Assembly (NCBI RefSeq): GCF_018294505.1
Contig: NC_057800.1
Span: forward strand, 471,368,955-471,432,954
Length of the DNA stretch: 64,000 nt
Source: Triticum aestivum
Lineage: Eukaryota; Streptophyta; Magnoliopsida; Poales; Poaceae
Direction of reading: 5' to 3'
Part shown: positions 36,137-47,820 of the stretch, in pieces
Layout: each line of letters opens with the position of its first letter
Numbering within the stretch: position 1 is the stretch's first letter
Notes under the pieces: generated by a model
What the model saw: only the letters and a program-made list of their open reading frames with translations
Databases searched by the model: none
Told to the model about the DNA's origin: nothing
Translations under genes and position numbers: made by a program

Positions 36137-37862
36137 TGTTGGGGAACGTAGTAATTTCAAAAAAAAATCCTACGCACACACAAGATCATGGTGATGCATA
36201 GCAACGAGAGGGGAGAGTGTTATCTACGTACCCTTGTAGACCGTAAGCGGAAGGGTTATGACAACGCGGTTGATGTATTCGTACGTCTTCACGATCGTCC
36301 GATCCTAGTACCAAAAGTACGGAACCTCCGCGATCTGCACACGTTCGGCTTGGTGACGTCCCACGAACTCACGATCCAGCAGAGTGTCGAGGGAGACCTT
36401 CATCAGCACGAAGGTGTGATGACGGTGATGATGATGCTACCGGAATAGTGCTTCGCCTAAGCACCACTATGATAAGACCGAGGTGGATTATGGTGGAGGG
36501 GGCACCGCACACGGCTAATAGATCAATGATCAACTTGTGTGTTTATGGGGTGCCCCCCTCCCCCGTATATAAAGGAGTGGAGGAGGGGGGCAGCCCTCTA
36601 TGGCGCGCCCTAGGGGAGTCCTACTCCCACCGGGAGTAGGATTCCCCCCTTCCAAGTAGTAGGAGTAGGAGAGAAGGAAGGGGAGGAGAGAGGAAAGGAA
36701 AGGGTGGGGGGCGGCCCCCCACCCAATTCGGATTGGGCTAGGGGGCGCGCCTCCCACATTTTCCCTTCCTCTCCTCTATTCCACTAAGGCCCAATAAGGC
36801 CCATATCCTCCACGGGGGATTCCTGTAACCTCCCGGTAATCCTGAAAATGCCAGAACTCATTTGGAACCATTCCGATGTCCAAACATAGGCTTCCAATAT
36901 ATCGATCATTACGTCTCGACCATTTCGAGACTCCTCGTCATGTCCACAATCAAATCCGGGACTCCGAACTACCTTCGGTACATCAAAACACATAAACTCA
37001 TAATACCGATCGTCACCGAACGTTAAGCGTGCGGACCTACGGGTTCGAGAACTATGTAGACATGACCGAGACATGTCTCAGGTCAATAACCAATAGTGGA
37101 ACCTGGATGTTCATATTGTCTCCCACATATTCTACGAAGATCTTTATCAGTCAAACCGCATAACGAAATACGTTGTTCCCTTTGTCATCGGTATGTTACT
37201 TGCTCGAGATTTGATCGTCGGCATCTCAATACCTAGTTCAATCTCGTTACCGGCAAGTCTCTTTACTCGTTCTGTAATGCATCATCCCGCAACTAACTCA
37301 TTAGTCACATTGCTTGCAACGCTTATATTTTTGTGCATTACTAAGAGGGCCCAGAGATACCTCTCCGACAATTGGAGTGACAAATCCTAATCTCGATCTA
37401 TGCCAACTCAACAAGCACCATCGGAGACACATGTAGAGCACCTTTATAATCACCCAGTTACGTTGTGACGTTTGGTAGCACACAAAGTGTTCCTCTCGTA
37501 CTCGGGAGTTGCATAATCTCATAGTCATATGAACATGTATAAGTCGTGAAGAAAGCAATAGCAACAAACTAAACGATCATCGTGCTAAGCTAACGGATGG
37601 GTCAAGTCAATCACATCATTCTCTAATGATGTGATCCCGTTAATCAAATGACAACTCATGTCTATGGTTAGGAAACATAACCATCATTGATCAATGAGCT
37701 AGTCAAGTAGAGGCATACTAGTGGCATTCTGTTTGTCTATGTATTCACACATGTACTAAGTTTTCGGTTAATACAATTCTAGCATGAATAATAAACATTT
37801 ATCATGATATAAGGAAATATAAATAACAACTTTATTGTTGCCTCTAGGGCATATTTCCTTCA
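36137..37862 (-). mobile_element. Solo LTR of Angela type
   Basis: This 1726-bp uninterrupted LTR runs from TGTTGGGGAACGTAG to ATATTTCCTTCA and matches the LTR at 2417-5587. No internal domain is attached on either side. Flanks are TAAAC and ATAAC, which are similar but not a perfect duplication, so a target-site mutation or a rearranged flank is possible. A TATATAAAGG lies at about 36566. Confidence 0.85.
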
Positions 37863-39001
37863 ATAACTTATAAGGTCTTGATTCCATAACCAAATTGAAC
37901 ATCCAATTATATAGGTGGCAAGTACACACGTAACCTTTGCACACACCAAAGTATGTTCCAAAATGCCTAGAAAACTCAAATAATGTATAAAAAGGCAAAA
38001 TGAACCCTGAATAATTTCATATTCTTAGGACAAAGCTTCTATAGTTTCATGTTGCCTTTGTAAAATAAATCAAGGCGGGAAGAGACAACGTATGTCGTTT
38101 CACACACATAGGTGACAAGTTCCCTCTCGGAACCATGAGGCTTCTTGAGAGAAGCTCGGGTTTGTAAGAAGTTTATACCAAAACTTGTCCCAGATTGGAC
38201 TAACTTTTTACCACAGCATGTTGGTGCCATGTCATAACACCATGCCAAGGTTCATGATTTTCAGGCGAGTTTTGGATTTACAGTAATTTTAAAATCAGGT
38301 TTCTCAACTTTTACTATCGAGTCGGCATCGGCCTAGATAGGATTTTTCCTCATGGGTCCCAAATGTCAGAATCCAAATCTGTCACTACCATGCAGCTGTT
38401 CTTATTAAGAATTATAACCCATTTGGTGTGCTAACTAAAAATAAGTTTGTGGGTGCTAGCGGGCGCTAAGAACTTGTGGGTTCTGTAATGAATAAAGATC
38501 TCAAGGATCCCATGAGAGTGATGTTCTTTCCCTATGTTGTGAATGCTTATAATATTTATGTCTTAATTAAAGAAATGGCAAGCCATTGGCCAAGTATGAA
38601 AGAAAATATGGGTCAAAGCCGAGTTGAAAAGGGCAAAAATATCTAACTCTAGCTTATAAAAGGTACAAAAGCACGAGGATTAATTATTCATCAGGTTAAC
38701 ACAAAATCCAGATTGAACAAGAAAATAACATCTAACTCAACCAAAGTTTTCGGCCGTCACAATCAAATGGATCGGTCTGATCCATAAAATCAAGATCTCG
38801 GTACAAAAAATATCTAATGGTCCATGACGACGACAAGTAGTTGCAAGTAGAAGCCGAGCACGATCAGAAGCCCTTAGGTCCACCTGAAACTTCTTTTTAT
38901 GCTGTTCAACATGTCCATCTGTGAGAAATTTCTTGTTGAAAAACATAATCCTCACAGACAATAGTGCCCTCACATTCAACATGAAGAATGTGAAAAAGAT
39001 A
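37863..39001. other. Unassigned AT-rich sequence
   Basis: I see no reading frame of note, no RNA gene and no element ends here. It may be a remnant of the element into which the neighbouring LTR inserted. Confidence 0.5.
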
Positions 39002-39690
39002 CACTAGTACAACGAGGTGCTATACAAACGGTTTTTAACCCCTTTCCGTGACGGCGTTCGGAACCGTCGCCAAGTGAGTGACTGCGATAGGGGGTCCTTC
39101 CCACACGACCCAGAAATCCTCGGGGATAGGGAGCCTCAATGCATATACAATACTCCCTACTCATTTGTGCTCGCATTGCCATCGAAGTCGGTATTCTATG
39201 ATGCTATGTTTACGCTGCGCGACCCATCAAAAATAGTTCATGATTGTAGAAGTAGAAAATCACACACATTTACTTTTCCTCGACTGTGCGCGATTCGATG
39301 TAAGAGCGCACATAATTGTCGCTATAAAACTGTATGTGAAGCTTGAATACACCCCACATGATTCATCTGTCGTACCCGCGTTGGATGATCAACCTATCGC
39401 ACGCGTTCTTCTATGACCAGACGTTTGCGATGCGCACAACATCACAAACAGTCCATAATTTTGAAGCATGTGTGATAAGGTGACTATTGCAAACATTTAA
39501 TAAGAAAGAACCATGTGTTATGTTGTTGTTAATCGCACACGTTTTTTCTTGGTTGATCATGTGTGCACTAGAGATTGATCGCACACGTAGTAGATTCTAG
39601 AAACGTGTCTCATCTCCACGTCTATCGCAGACGTTTTGCTTTCGCAAATCGTGTGCAGTATAATCCCTAATTTAAAAATCACATGTTTTG
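39002..39690 (+). mobile_element. CACTA transposon terminus with subterminal repeats
   Basis: It begins CACTAGTACAACGAGG at 39002, followed by AACGGTTTTTAACCC and repeats such as ATCGCACACG, TGTGCAC and GTGTGCAGT on both strands. This pattern fits a Triticeae CACTA end. No matching inverted terminus (CTAGTG) was found to the right, so the element is truncated or rearranged. Confidence 0.55.
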
Positions 39691-39837
39691 AATTTGAAAG
39701 TAGGCAATCATTTATTTCATATCCAACCGTGTTTATTACAAATATAGGTTCAACGACAAATGCATAATTCGATGCACATGTACATATACTAAAGAACTAC
39801 AGAAGTACCAAGTAAAGAATGATGAACCACGGTTGTA

Positions 39838-40105
39838 CTAAAGATTGAAAATAAAGAGGTGAAAGACATTCTGGTTGCTGGAGAAGGTGAAGCGGAATGC
39901 CCATATTGTGCCCTCATCCATGCGTAATGCGCGCACGACTCTAGGCCAACCCCTTCTGATGGCTGCCCGTCCATCCTTCACTGTCTTCATTATGACTTCT
40001 CGATGCTCATTGTAGTATGGATGAAATACTTTAACCTTCATTGCATATCCTCCAATCATGTACTTTGCGAGGTAATCTTGAGTGAACTGCTATGGGAACC
40101 ACTGC
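39838..40105 (-). pseudogene. B3-like DNA-binding domain fragment
   Basis: The minus strand encodes roughly 88 residues ending IFNL and a stop at 39838. It starts WFP-stop-QFTQDYLAKY, then VKVFHPYYNE, AIRRGWPRVVRALRM, EGTIWAFRFT and VFHLFIFNL. The spacing of hydrophobic residues and the GW..VV.AL...EG..WAF core resembles plant B3 transcription-factor domains, which bind DNA in the nucleus. A TAG interrupts the N-terminal side, so it is broken. It lies near CACTA sequence and may be a captured gene piece. The B3 assignment is by eye only. Confidence 0.42.
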
Positions 40106-40774
40106 AAACGAAAAAGATTCATTGTTGTCTAACAGCTCATTATGGGCAGTAAAAAGAGAAGGCTGTTGAGTTTGTAGTTACCATCCTACAACTCACTATT
40201 GTGTTGGATAGAGCATAAACAAATAATTTGCTTGCCACCATTTATATCTTTTTGCTAATAATCCTTATCAGTTTTCTCACTGGATGCTTGTTCATAAATA
40301 TCTCATTGCCCCATACGCAAAAAGGGTCGATGCCTGGATCCTTGCCAAGGGCATATGTACCTACAAGCAACAAGTCAATATTAGAAGCTAACAAGTGTCC
40401 ACGCCTGGATCTATATGCACTACATTATGGAACGACGGGGGAGTACAAGCCGAGGGATGAAACTAACCTCGGCAGAAAATGGTGGCCACTCCCGTTGTTG
40501 TCCTGCATAAGTAGTGGAAAGGCATGATAAGTACAACAAACTTAACATCAAACAAATATAGCAAAGGTAAACAACATCATCTCCAAATGATAGCTTGAAT
40601 GTGTTGGTTTCAACATGCTGTTAAAGTAGATATAAAATGGAAGGCAATGTTACCGACAACAGGCTTAACAGCCATCAAATATTGCAATTCAAACCGGTAT
40701 TGTTGAAAATGAATAGAGCGTAGGTAATGCTTAAAAATCACACTGGATAAATGTGTAAAACTGAAATAAAGGGC
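40106..40774. other. Unassigned sequence
   Basis: No supported gene, repeat boundary or RNA was seen. The largest frames are short and of ordinary composition. Confidence 0.4.
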
Positions 40775-41267
40775 ATGTGTCGGTCTACTTGACACGGACG
40801 TGATGCCTATATTACTAATCATTGCCTTGGATATCGTTATAACTTTGTGCTTTTCTATCAATTGCTCGACGGTAATTTGTTCACCCACCGTATTATTTGC
40901 CTTCAAGAGAGAAACCTCTAGTGAAACCTATGGCCCTCGGGTCTATTTTCCATCATATTAGTTTCTGATCTACTATTTTGCAATCTTTTATTTTCAGATC
41001 TATAAACCAAAAAACCCAAAAATATTAGTTTAATTTTATTTATCTCTATTATATCTCACCTTTGCAAGTGAGGGTGAAGGGATTGACAACCCTTTTATCA
41101 CGTTGGGTGCAAGTGTTTGATTGTTTGTGCAGGTATTGGTGATTTGCGTGTTCTTCTCTTACTGGATTGATACCTTGGTTCTTAACTGAGGGAAATACTT
41201 ATCTCTACTATGTTGCATCACCCTTTCCTCTTGAAGGGAAAAACCAACGCAAGCTCAAGAAGTAGCA
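40775..41267 (+). mobile_element. 3' part of a Gypsy-type LTR, plus orientation
   Basis: It holds the conserved LTR end found in many Triticeae elements: GGGATTGACAACCC, then TACTGGATTGATACC, and finally AAGCTCAAGAAGTAGCA at 41267. The 5' part of this LTR is missing. It abuts an opposed fragment of the same or a related LTR at 41268. Confidence 0.55.
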
Positions 41268-42490
41268 GGCCATAGTTTTCACTAGAACCTTCTCTCTCAA
41301 AATAATAGCATATGGTGGGTAGACAAATTGTTGTTGGGCAATTTATACAAAAGCGCATAATTATAACGTATTCATGGCAATGATTATGTATATAGGCCGT
41401 GACAAGTATTCCTGCCTACATCTACTATTATTACTCCATCAATCGACCGCTATCCATCATGCATCTATGGTATTAAGTTCATGACATACGGAGTAACACT
41501 TTAAGCAAGATGACATGATGTAGAAAAAGTAAATCCAAGCAATATGAATAAACCCTGTCGTTTTACCCTTAATGGCAAAAATACAAATATGTGCCTCGCT
41601 ATCCTTTTCTGTCACTGGGTGAGGACACTTCAAGATTGAACTCATTACAAAGCACCTCTCCCACTGAAGATAAATCAATCTAGTTGGGCAAACCAAACGG
41701 ATAGATCGGAGAGAAATGCAAAGCTATAACAATCATGCATAATAAAGTTCAGAAAAGACTCAATTACTTTCAGTAAATAATATGATCATAAACCCACAAT
41801 TCATCAGATCCCAACAAACACACCGCAAAATAAGATTACATCGGATAGAACTCCAAGAAGATCGAGGAGAATATGGTATTGAAGATCAAAGAGAGAGAAG
41901 AATCCATCTAGCTGCTAGCTACGGACCCGTAGGTCTATGGTGAACTACTCAAGCATCATCAGAAGGTAGCAAGGATGATGTAGAAGCCCTCCGTGATCGA
42001 TTCCCCTCCGGCAGAGTATCGGAAAAGGCCTCCAGGTGGGTTCCGGAAGAACAGAAGTTTGCGGCAGCGGAAAAATATTTCGGGTGGCTCTCTATTGGTT
42101 TAGAAACACTTGGAAATTTATAGATGTGTAACTAGGTCAAACAGAGTTGCATGGGAGTCATGAGCTCGGGGAGCGCGCCCCACCCCCAGGGCACGCCCTG
42201 TGAGCTCGTGGCTCTCCCATATGTGTTCTAGCCTCCTCCCGAACCTTCTAGGGTCCCTTCTGGTCCAGAAAAATCACCGTAAAGTTTTATCGTCTTTGGA
42301 CTTCGTTTGGTACTGATTTTCTGAAAAACCAAAAACAAGCAAAAAAAACAGGAACTCACACTGGGCACTGGGTTAATAGGCTAGTCCCAAAAAATGATAT
42401 AGAATAGTATATAAATGCATAAAGCATCCGAGATTGATAATATAATAGCATGTAAAATTAAAAAAATATAGATACATTGAAGACGTATCA
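41268..42490 (-). mobile_element. 5' part of a Gypsy-type LTR, minus orientation
   Basis: On the minus strand it starts TGATACGTCTTCAATG at 42490, the usual start of a common Triticeae LTR, and runs to CTATGGCC at 41268. There the sequence turns into the plus-oriented fragment instead of its own 3' end. The shared segment forms an imperfect inverted repeat (40823-40934 against 41268-41385). Confidence 0.6.
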
Positions 42491-42797
42491 ATTAATTATG
42501 CACTTAGATATTGTCTCTTAAATGGATTGTAAATGGACTCGACGTTTTGGTCTCAGGTGCACCCGAGGTGAACAGTAAATTTGTTTAAAATAGTAAGGAA
42601 AACAAAAAAAACCTGATCTGTTTATGATGCTAGATGCTCATGTACATGAAGTCCGTGCCAGCCTGGGCACCAAATTGAATATCCACTTATTATTGTTGAA
42701 TCTACAAGAGCTCTCATTTAATGGGTTTTGTGAGAAAGAAAATAAGAGTTGTTTCAATATTGGTGCTAAGAACTATATCTAGGTTAAGATATGGTAA
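42491..42797. other. Unassigned spacer
   Basis: AT-rich with no recognised feature. It ends in the TAA target base triplet (42795-42797) of the next element. Confidence 0.5.
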
Positions 42798-44174
42798 GGG
42801 CGTCTCCAACGCCGACCCTCAAACCGCCCACAGTCATACGGACCGCGCGGGCCGGGCATGTTTTGTCATCTAGCATGGGCCTGCATTGGTTTCCCAACCG
42901 GTACAGATGCACTTTTTCCAGCAAACCAGAGACAGACTGGGGGCTTTCCGGGGTCCAGGCCGTTGCCACGCCCGCTTTTGACCACCCTGGCCCACAAAAA
43001 CCCATCTCTTGCGCCCGCTCTCATTCTCACCTGAAGCCAATTGCCCGCATTCATGGCGGCCTAGAGAGTACGCGACCGCTCCGTGTAGCCGACATTGAAG
43101 CGGTTTGCCGGCTAAGAGCGCCGCCTGCTGGTCGCTCGCTGCTCACGCCATCTCTCCGCACTGAAACACCATCCATATGTCTACCTCCATTAAACTGATG
43201 CCTGTGTCAAGGAACCTACTTTGGCACCCGAGTGCCACACGTCCATTCTTGTGCTGGCCAACATTGAACACCTCTTCGACTGGTTCCTCGCATTCAACCG
43301 CTATATAAATGTGGCCAAGTGCCAAGCTATAACCACACCTCACCTCTACTCTCCATATCCTCCAAGTACAACACACACCATGGCTTTTGGCGAGCAAAAG
43401 AAGGATTTTTACATCATTGCAGTGCCCCGGGTTGCTCGCACGAGCCAGCCTGATACCGGTTGGCTTGCCGGCAAACCCTTCGGATTCGGCACCACCGCCA
43501 TCTCCAGCCGCTCCTCGCCCGTCCAGGCGGGCCAACACCGTCATCCGACAACTCCACCGCGAGAAATGGCGACACCGTGTCAGGCAGGTGGGGAAAAGGC
43601 CATGTGCGTGGAGGTCGGCGCGTTCGCGAGTATCGCATATAGTGAGGAAAAGTAGATCATGGAAGCCCGCCGACGCTTGGGTCTGACGAAGGCCACTGCC
43701 ATCACGTTGTCGGGTCAAACAACCGTTGACTTGCCTAGTGAGCGGGGGCATAGACCACGCCGACCGTCTTCTCCGCCAGAAAATCAACCGTAATCCATGC
43801 TTCATGGGGACGGAGGTTACTATTTCCCTCCCGCTAAAGCATATCTCTCTGGGGCTCACTATAGTCCGATGAGCGGGCTACTAGACATAGGGAAGATATA
43901 TCGTGGGAGGAGATCCGCCCCGACCAACATTAGACTAGTTTTTACCGTAGTCAGGTATAGTTTAGTTTAAATATGTCCAAAATGTAAATGTTCTTGTTCG
44001 GTTTGTATGAAAATCGTCCCGGTTGCATGTAATTTGTTTGGTTTGTGTAAACTTGTTTTGAAATGTATGCGGATAGCATTGGATGGCCAACTTCTGCATC
44101 CGTGCCAGTGGACAGCCCCCTCGGTTCCTGGATGGATGTGGTGTTCGTTTTGCGGGTCAGCGTCGGAGATGCTC
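42798..44174. mobile_element. PIF/Harbinger-like non-autonomous element (1377 bp)
   Basis: The left end is GGGCGTCTCCAACGCCGACC; the right end read inward is GAGCATCTCCGACGCTGACC, an imperfect terminal inverted repeat of about 28 bp. TAA flanks both sides (42795-42797 and 44175-44177), the 3-bp target preference of Harbinger elements. No transposase is recognisable. Inside, TATATAAA (43302-43309) stands 71 bp before an ATG at 43380 that opens 91 codons to 43655 (start MAFGEQKKDF), which I do not recognise. Confidence 0.6.
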
Positions 44175-44177
44175 TAA

Positions 44178-45416
44178 CAATCTTTCTATCTCTACTCCTA
44201 AAGGGGATTTGGTAGCGTTGCCTCACCTCCCACCAACCCTCGGTTACGACGCGAGCATATTGGAGGCGATCTTTCACTTAAGCACAATCAAATTGGGCCA
44301 GCCCATTTTGACGCGTGCATTAACTCAATCAAATCAACACTTTCCCATACTAATGTCACACATTAACTCGCTAAATCAAATCTTAAAAAAATCTCAACTA
44401 AATTCATACTTTCCTTTCCTTCCACTACTCATACCAAATCAAATCAAATCTTACCAAAACATCAATTATAATCAAAGTTGGCTGGTCCATTTGACACGTG
44501 TGCACATCTTTAATTTTCATTTTTTTTCTATGTTTTCTTTTTTGGTTTCCTTTTGTTGTTTCATTTTTTCTTTGGCAAACCTATTATTTTTTACTTGGCA
44601 TACTATCAGAATCGGCACAGACCTGTACGCCATGGTTAGTTAGTAGCGTTGTCTTCATTCCGGTTAAACAAAATACGTATCAATTTAAAAATTAAGAAAT
44701 CAATGTAATTAATTAGATAGGTAGTTAATTACATGTGCAATTAATTATATCCAATTAAATAGGGACTTTTTCGCCTCAAATCAATTTGAAAATTGACATT
44801 AATTAGGCCTATATGTAATTAGAAGTAACTATTTTCCAGTTATAGGAAGGCAATAATTGATTACACAAAAAATTAATCACACTAAATCAATCACCCGGCC
44901 ATTAATGCAAACACAATTTGAAAATACAACGTAATAGTATCCATTTGAAAATCAAGCCATTAATCAAATCAATTAGCGAGGTGATGAATTACATGTGAAA
45001 TTAATCAGGTCCATTTAAATAGGGGCTTTTTTCTGCACCAAATAAATTTGAAAAATAAATCATTAATGCAACTAATTAGATGTAGGGATTTTTCCAATTA
45101 GTCAAACAACTAATTAAACACACAGTTAATCGCACAGAATCAGTTTGAAAACGTTCACGGGCAAGGATGGTCAGCAGGCCCTCGCCGGCGTTGGCGACTA
45201 TAGCAGGCTCTGGATGCATGGCCAACATACGCTTGCCAACATGTACAATGGACAACAAGCACTCGCGACATGGGCGACCAAGCATTCGCCAAGATGGATG
45301 ACGACCATGCTTTGTAGGACTTCCACACGTTAACGGTTGCCGAACGGATCGCTGGCAAGGTCGGCGGTTGCTTGCTTGAGGACGACCAAACGCTGACGGT
45401 CGAGGGGAGGGGAAGT
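44178..45416. repeat. AT-rich sequence with an imperfect direct repeat
   Basis: A segment of about 90 bp at 44721-44810 (TTAATTACATGTGCAATTAAT ...) recurs at 44981-45080 (TGAATTACATGTGAAATTAAT ...) with a 260-bp offset and many differences. No gene was seen. The rest is low-complexity AT-rich DNA. Confidence 0.45.
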
Positions 45417-45463
45417 TGTGTATTTAAAAGTGTCAAAAGGTGTGTATTTAAAAGTGTCAAAAG
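45417..45463 (+). repeat. 24-bp tandem duplication
   Basis: TGTGTATTTAAAAGTGTCAA plus AAG and a G occurs twice head to tail (45417-45440, 45441-45463), just before a TATATATAGG at 45471. Both units carry a TATTTAAA sequence. Confidence 0.8.
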
Positions 45464-47125
45464 CCTCTAGTATATATAGGTTGGAGGAGGAGGGGGTGCC
45501 ACAAGGGGAGGGGAACCCCCCCTCCAATTCGGCCTCCCTCTCTCCTTTCCATGGGAGAAGGGGGCACCGCCACTATTGGGCCCTTGTGGCTCAATACTCC
45601 TTTCACCTCTTGGTCTTTTAAGTGGAAAATTTTGTCTTTGCCACTCTAGCTTTTGATCACTTTGCTTATGCCATTCTAGAATTTGACATTTCACTTCTAC
45701 CACTCTTCGTTTTTGACAATACATCACAATTGTCATTCCGTGGCAAAAGCAATAATTTTATAGTGGCAATTGTGATACTTGTCAAAATCTAAGAGTGGCA
45801 AAAGTGAAATGAAAAGTTATTGCTTTTGCCACGGAATGGCATTTGTGATGTATTGTCAAAAACTAAGAGTGGCAAAAGTGATATGTCAAATTCTAAAGTG
45901 GCATAAGCAAAGTAGGCAAAAACTAGAGTGACAAAAATAAAGTTGTCCCCTTTTAAGTCCCGTTGATATTAAATTAAACATACAAGTCTCCTAACAATTA
46001 CTAGCGCCTTTTATTATTAATTTAAATTCTTCGAAAACATTTTCCACCTATATATTATTTATCATTAATATCCGGTATTGCCCGACAAAACTCCAAAACC
46101 CTTCCCATGACCCATAAACACTTCTAGCTCCTCACAAAACTATTTCAAATATTAACGAAACTATTTCACAAATAAATCATCGATACTCCTGTCCTACTAA
46201 CACTCAGCAGATCGTGTTACCTTAAGCTTGTGACCCTGTAGGTTCAGTAAAACATAGACATGAACGGAACCCATTTGTTCAATGATCGATAGCAGAACCG
46301 TGGATGTCCATATCGGTCCATATGATTACATGAATGACATTTGAGTGAACCTTTGGTTATCATGTGTTATTTCCTTTGCTTCGTGATACTTCACAAAACC
46401 CGAGGTGAGATGTATTTGGTATCCTCTTGAGTCTTACACATGCTCACTATACCGTTCTCCTTGTTACCGGTTTTGTTCTTCTTTCTCGTTGACGTGTTCC
46501 GGCATCCCTGTGACATATTCACATGTGTTTAGCCAGACGATGATGGATGTCATTACACCGAGAGGGACCTAAGAATATCTCTCCATCGTCGGAGGAGCAA
46601 ATCTCACTCTCAAGCGATCTAGTCCCTTGTCAAACTTTCCTATGAACCGGTAAGTTGTCGTTATGATCACCGTGTTATAGATGACGTTTGTGCAACCCCA
46701 GAGTCCACCATACGGTAAGAAGTGACTATTATACTCTCATGGTCTAAGGAATTAAATCATGCGTTAACACTCCGTGTTATAACAATTGAGTATCAGACGA
46801 TATTATCTCAAAGTATAACGAACAAGTTTAGGTCAATTCGATATGATTGTTCTTCCAATGTCATACTCTTGATGTTGTTTTAGTACCATCGTTACACTTA
46901 ACGATATCCTAAGATCCAAAAAACGTGATCACCAATAACACTTGAGCCAGTCTTACAGGCAAAACTAGGAACTTAATTTTATGATTGATCATTTCACATG
47001 TGCATATGAGTTTTTCACTAAATCGCATATTCTAGTATCATAACAATTATATTATAGAATATAAACTCTTAATTATAAACACGAAAATATAATAATACAA
47101 TAGTATTGTCTCTAGGTCATCTCGA
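45464..47125 (-). mobile_element. Old Copia-like LTR remnant, interrupted by a MITE
   Basis: Read on +, this has the same plan as the inverted Angela LTRs: a TATA-like start, a C/G-rich block, then a segment GAGAGGGACCTAAGAATATC parallel to Angela's GAGGGCCCAGAGATACCTC, and an end TATTGTCTCTAGGTCATC parallel to TATTGCCTCTAGGGCATA. It is too diverged to name, and neither terminus is exact. Confidence 0.42.
45624..45949. mobile_element. Palindromic Mutator-type MITE (326 bp)
   Basis: Nearly the whole element folds back on itself, with GCCACTCT, TTTGACAATACATCACAA and CCGTGGCAAAAGCAATAA blocks present in both orientations. Perfect 9-bp copies CTTTTAAGT flank it (45615-45623 and 45950-45958), the target length of Mutator elements. 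No coding potential. Confidence 0.8.
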
Positions 47126-47672
47126 GAAAATGGGTGTTAGTCCCTGACTTGTATCATCGGTGGTGTCCCTTTTTAGCACCGTGTGGCACCACGCGTCGGT
47201 GCTCGCCTGCTCATAATGGTGGCTACATTAGCTTCCAGATGCTATCTGACTGAATCATTATCATTTGATGGAATTAGCTAATTGATTGATCTCATACAGA
47301 TAAACATTCATATCATCGGCTAAACGAGGTGAGTATTTTTTTGGCCACGTAATTGAACAGAAGTTGAGACAAACGTATGTGTAACAGAAATGCATGCTGC
47401 ATGCCCACTCCACTTGGAAACAAATGATTCGATGGCCTATGCCCAACTAATTGCACGCACACGTATAAGATCTCCTTCTCGATTTTTTTTTCTTTCTTTC
47501 TAACAACCAATCAAGAGATTTTACCCACGGGAATCAATCAGGAGGTTAGCACGTACCAAAAAGAGATCCGACCCTTATCTGTAGTAGTATAAAGGAACGG
47601 AGAGAGCAATTGCCAATTGTATCAACACTTATTCGGTAGTCCAAATAAAGCAAACAAGTGAGGAAAATAGTA
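47126..47672. other. Probably low-copy distal upstream DNA
   Basis: I see no element ends or frames here. Because it lies on the far side of two LINE insertions, it is likely the original distal upstream region of the callose synthase gene. That is inference. Confidence 0.4.
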
Positions 47673-47774
47673 CTCCATCCGTTCCAAATTACTGTCGCTG
47701 AAATGGATGTATGCAGAACTAAAATACATCTAGATACATTCATACCTACGCCAAGTAATTCGGAACGGAGGAAG
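47673..47774. mobile_element. Stowaway MITE (102 bp)
   Basis: Ends CTCCATCCGTTCC and, inverted, CTTCCTCCGTTCC form terminal inverted repeats; TA flanks both sides (47671-47672, 47775-47776). These are hallmarks of Tc1/Mariner-derived Stowaway elements in grasses. Confidence 0.88.
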
Positions 47775-47820
47775 TAGGTGATGGGAAACAAATAAAGTTG
47801 GGCAGGAGGGAGTCGTATGT

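Noticed and set aside
43143..43859. Minus-strand 238-codon frame in the Harbinger-like element.
   Set aside because: No transposase motifs, mixed composition and no supporting start context; likely incidental.
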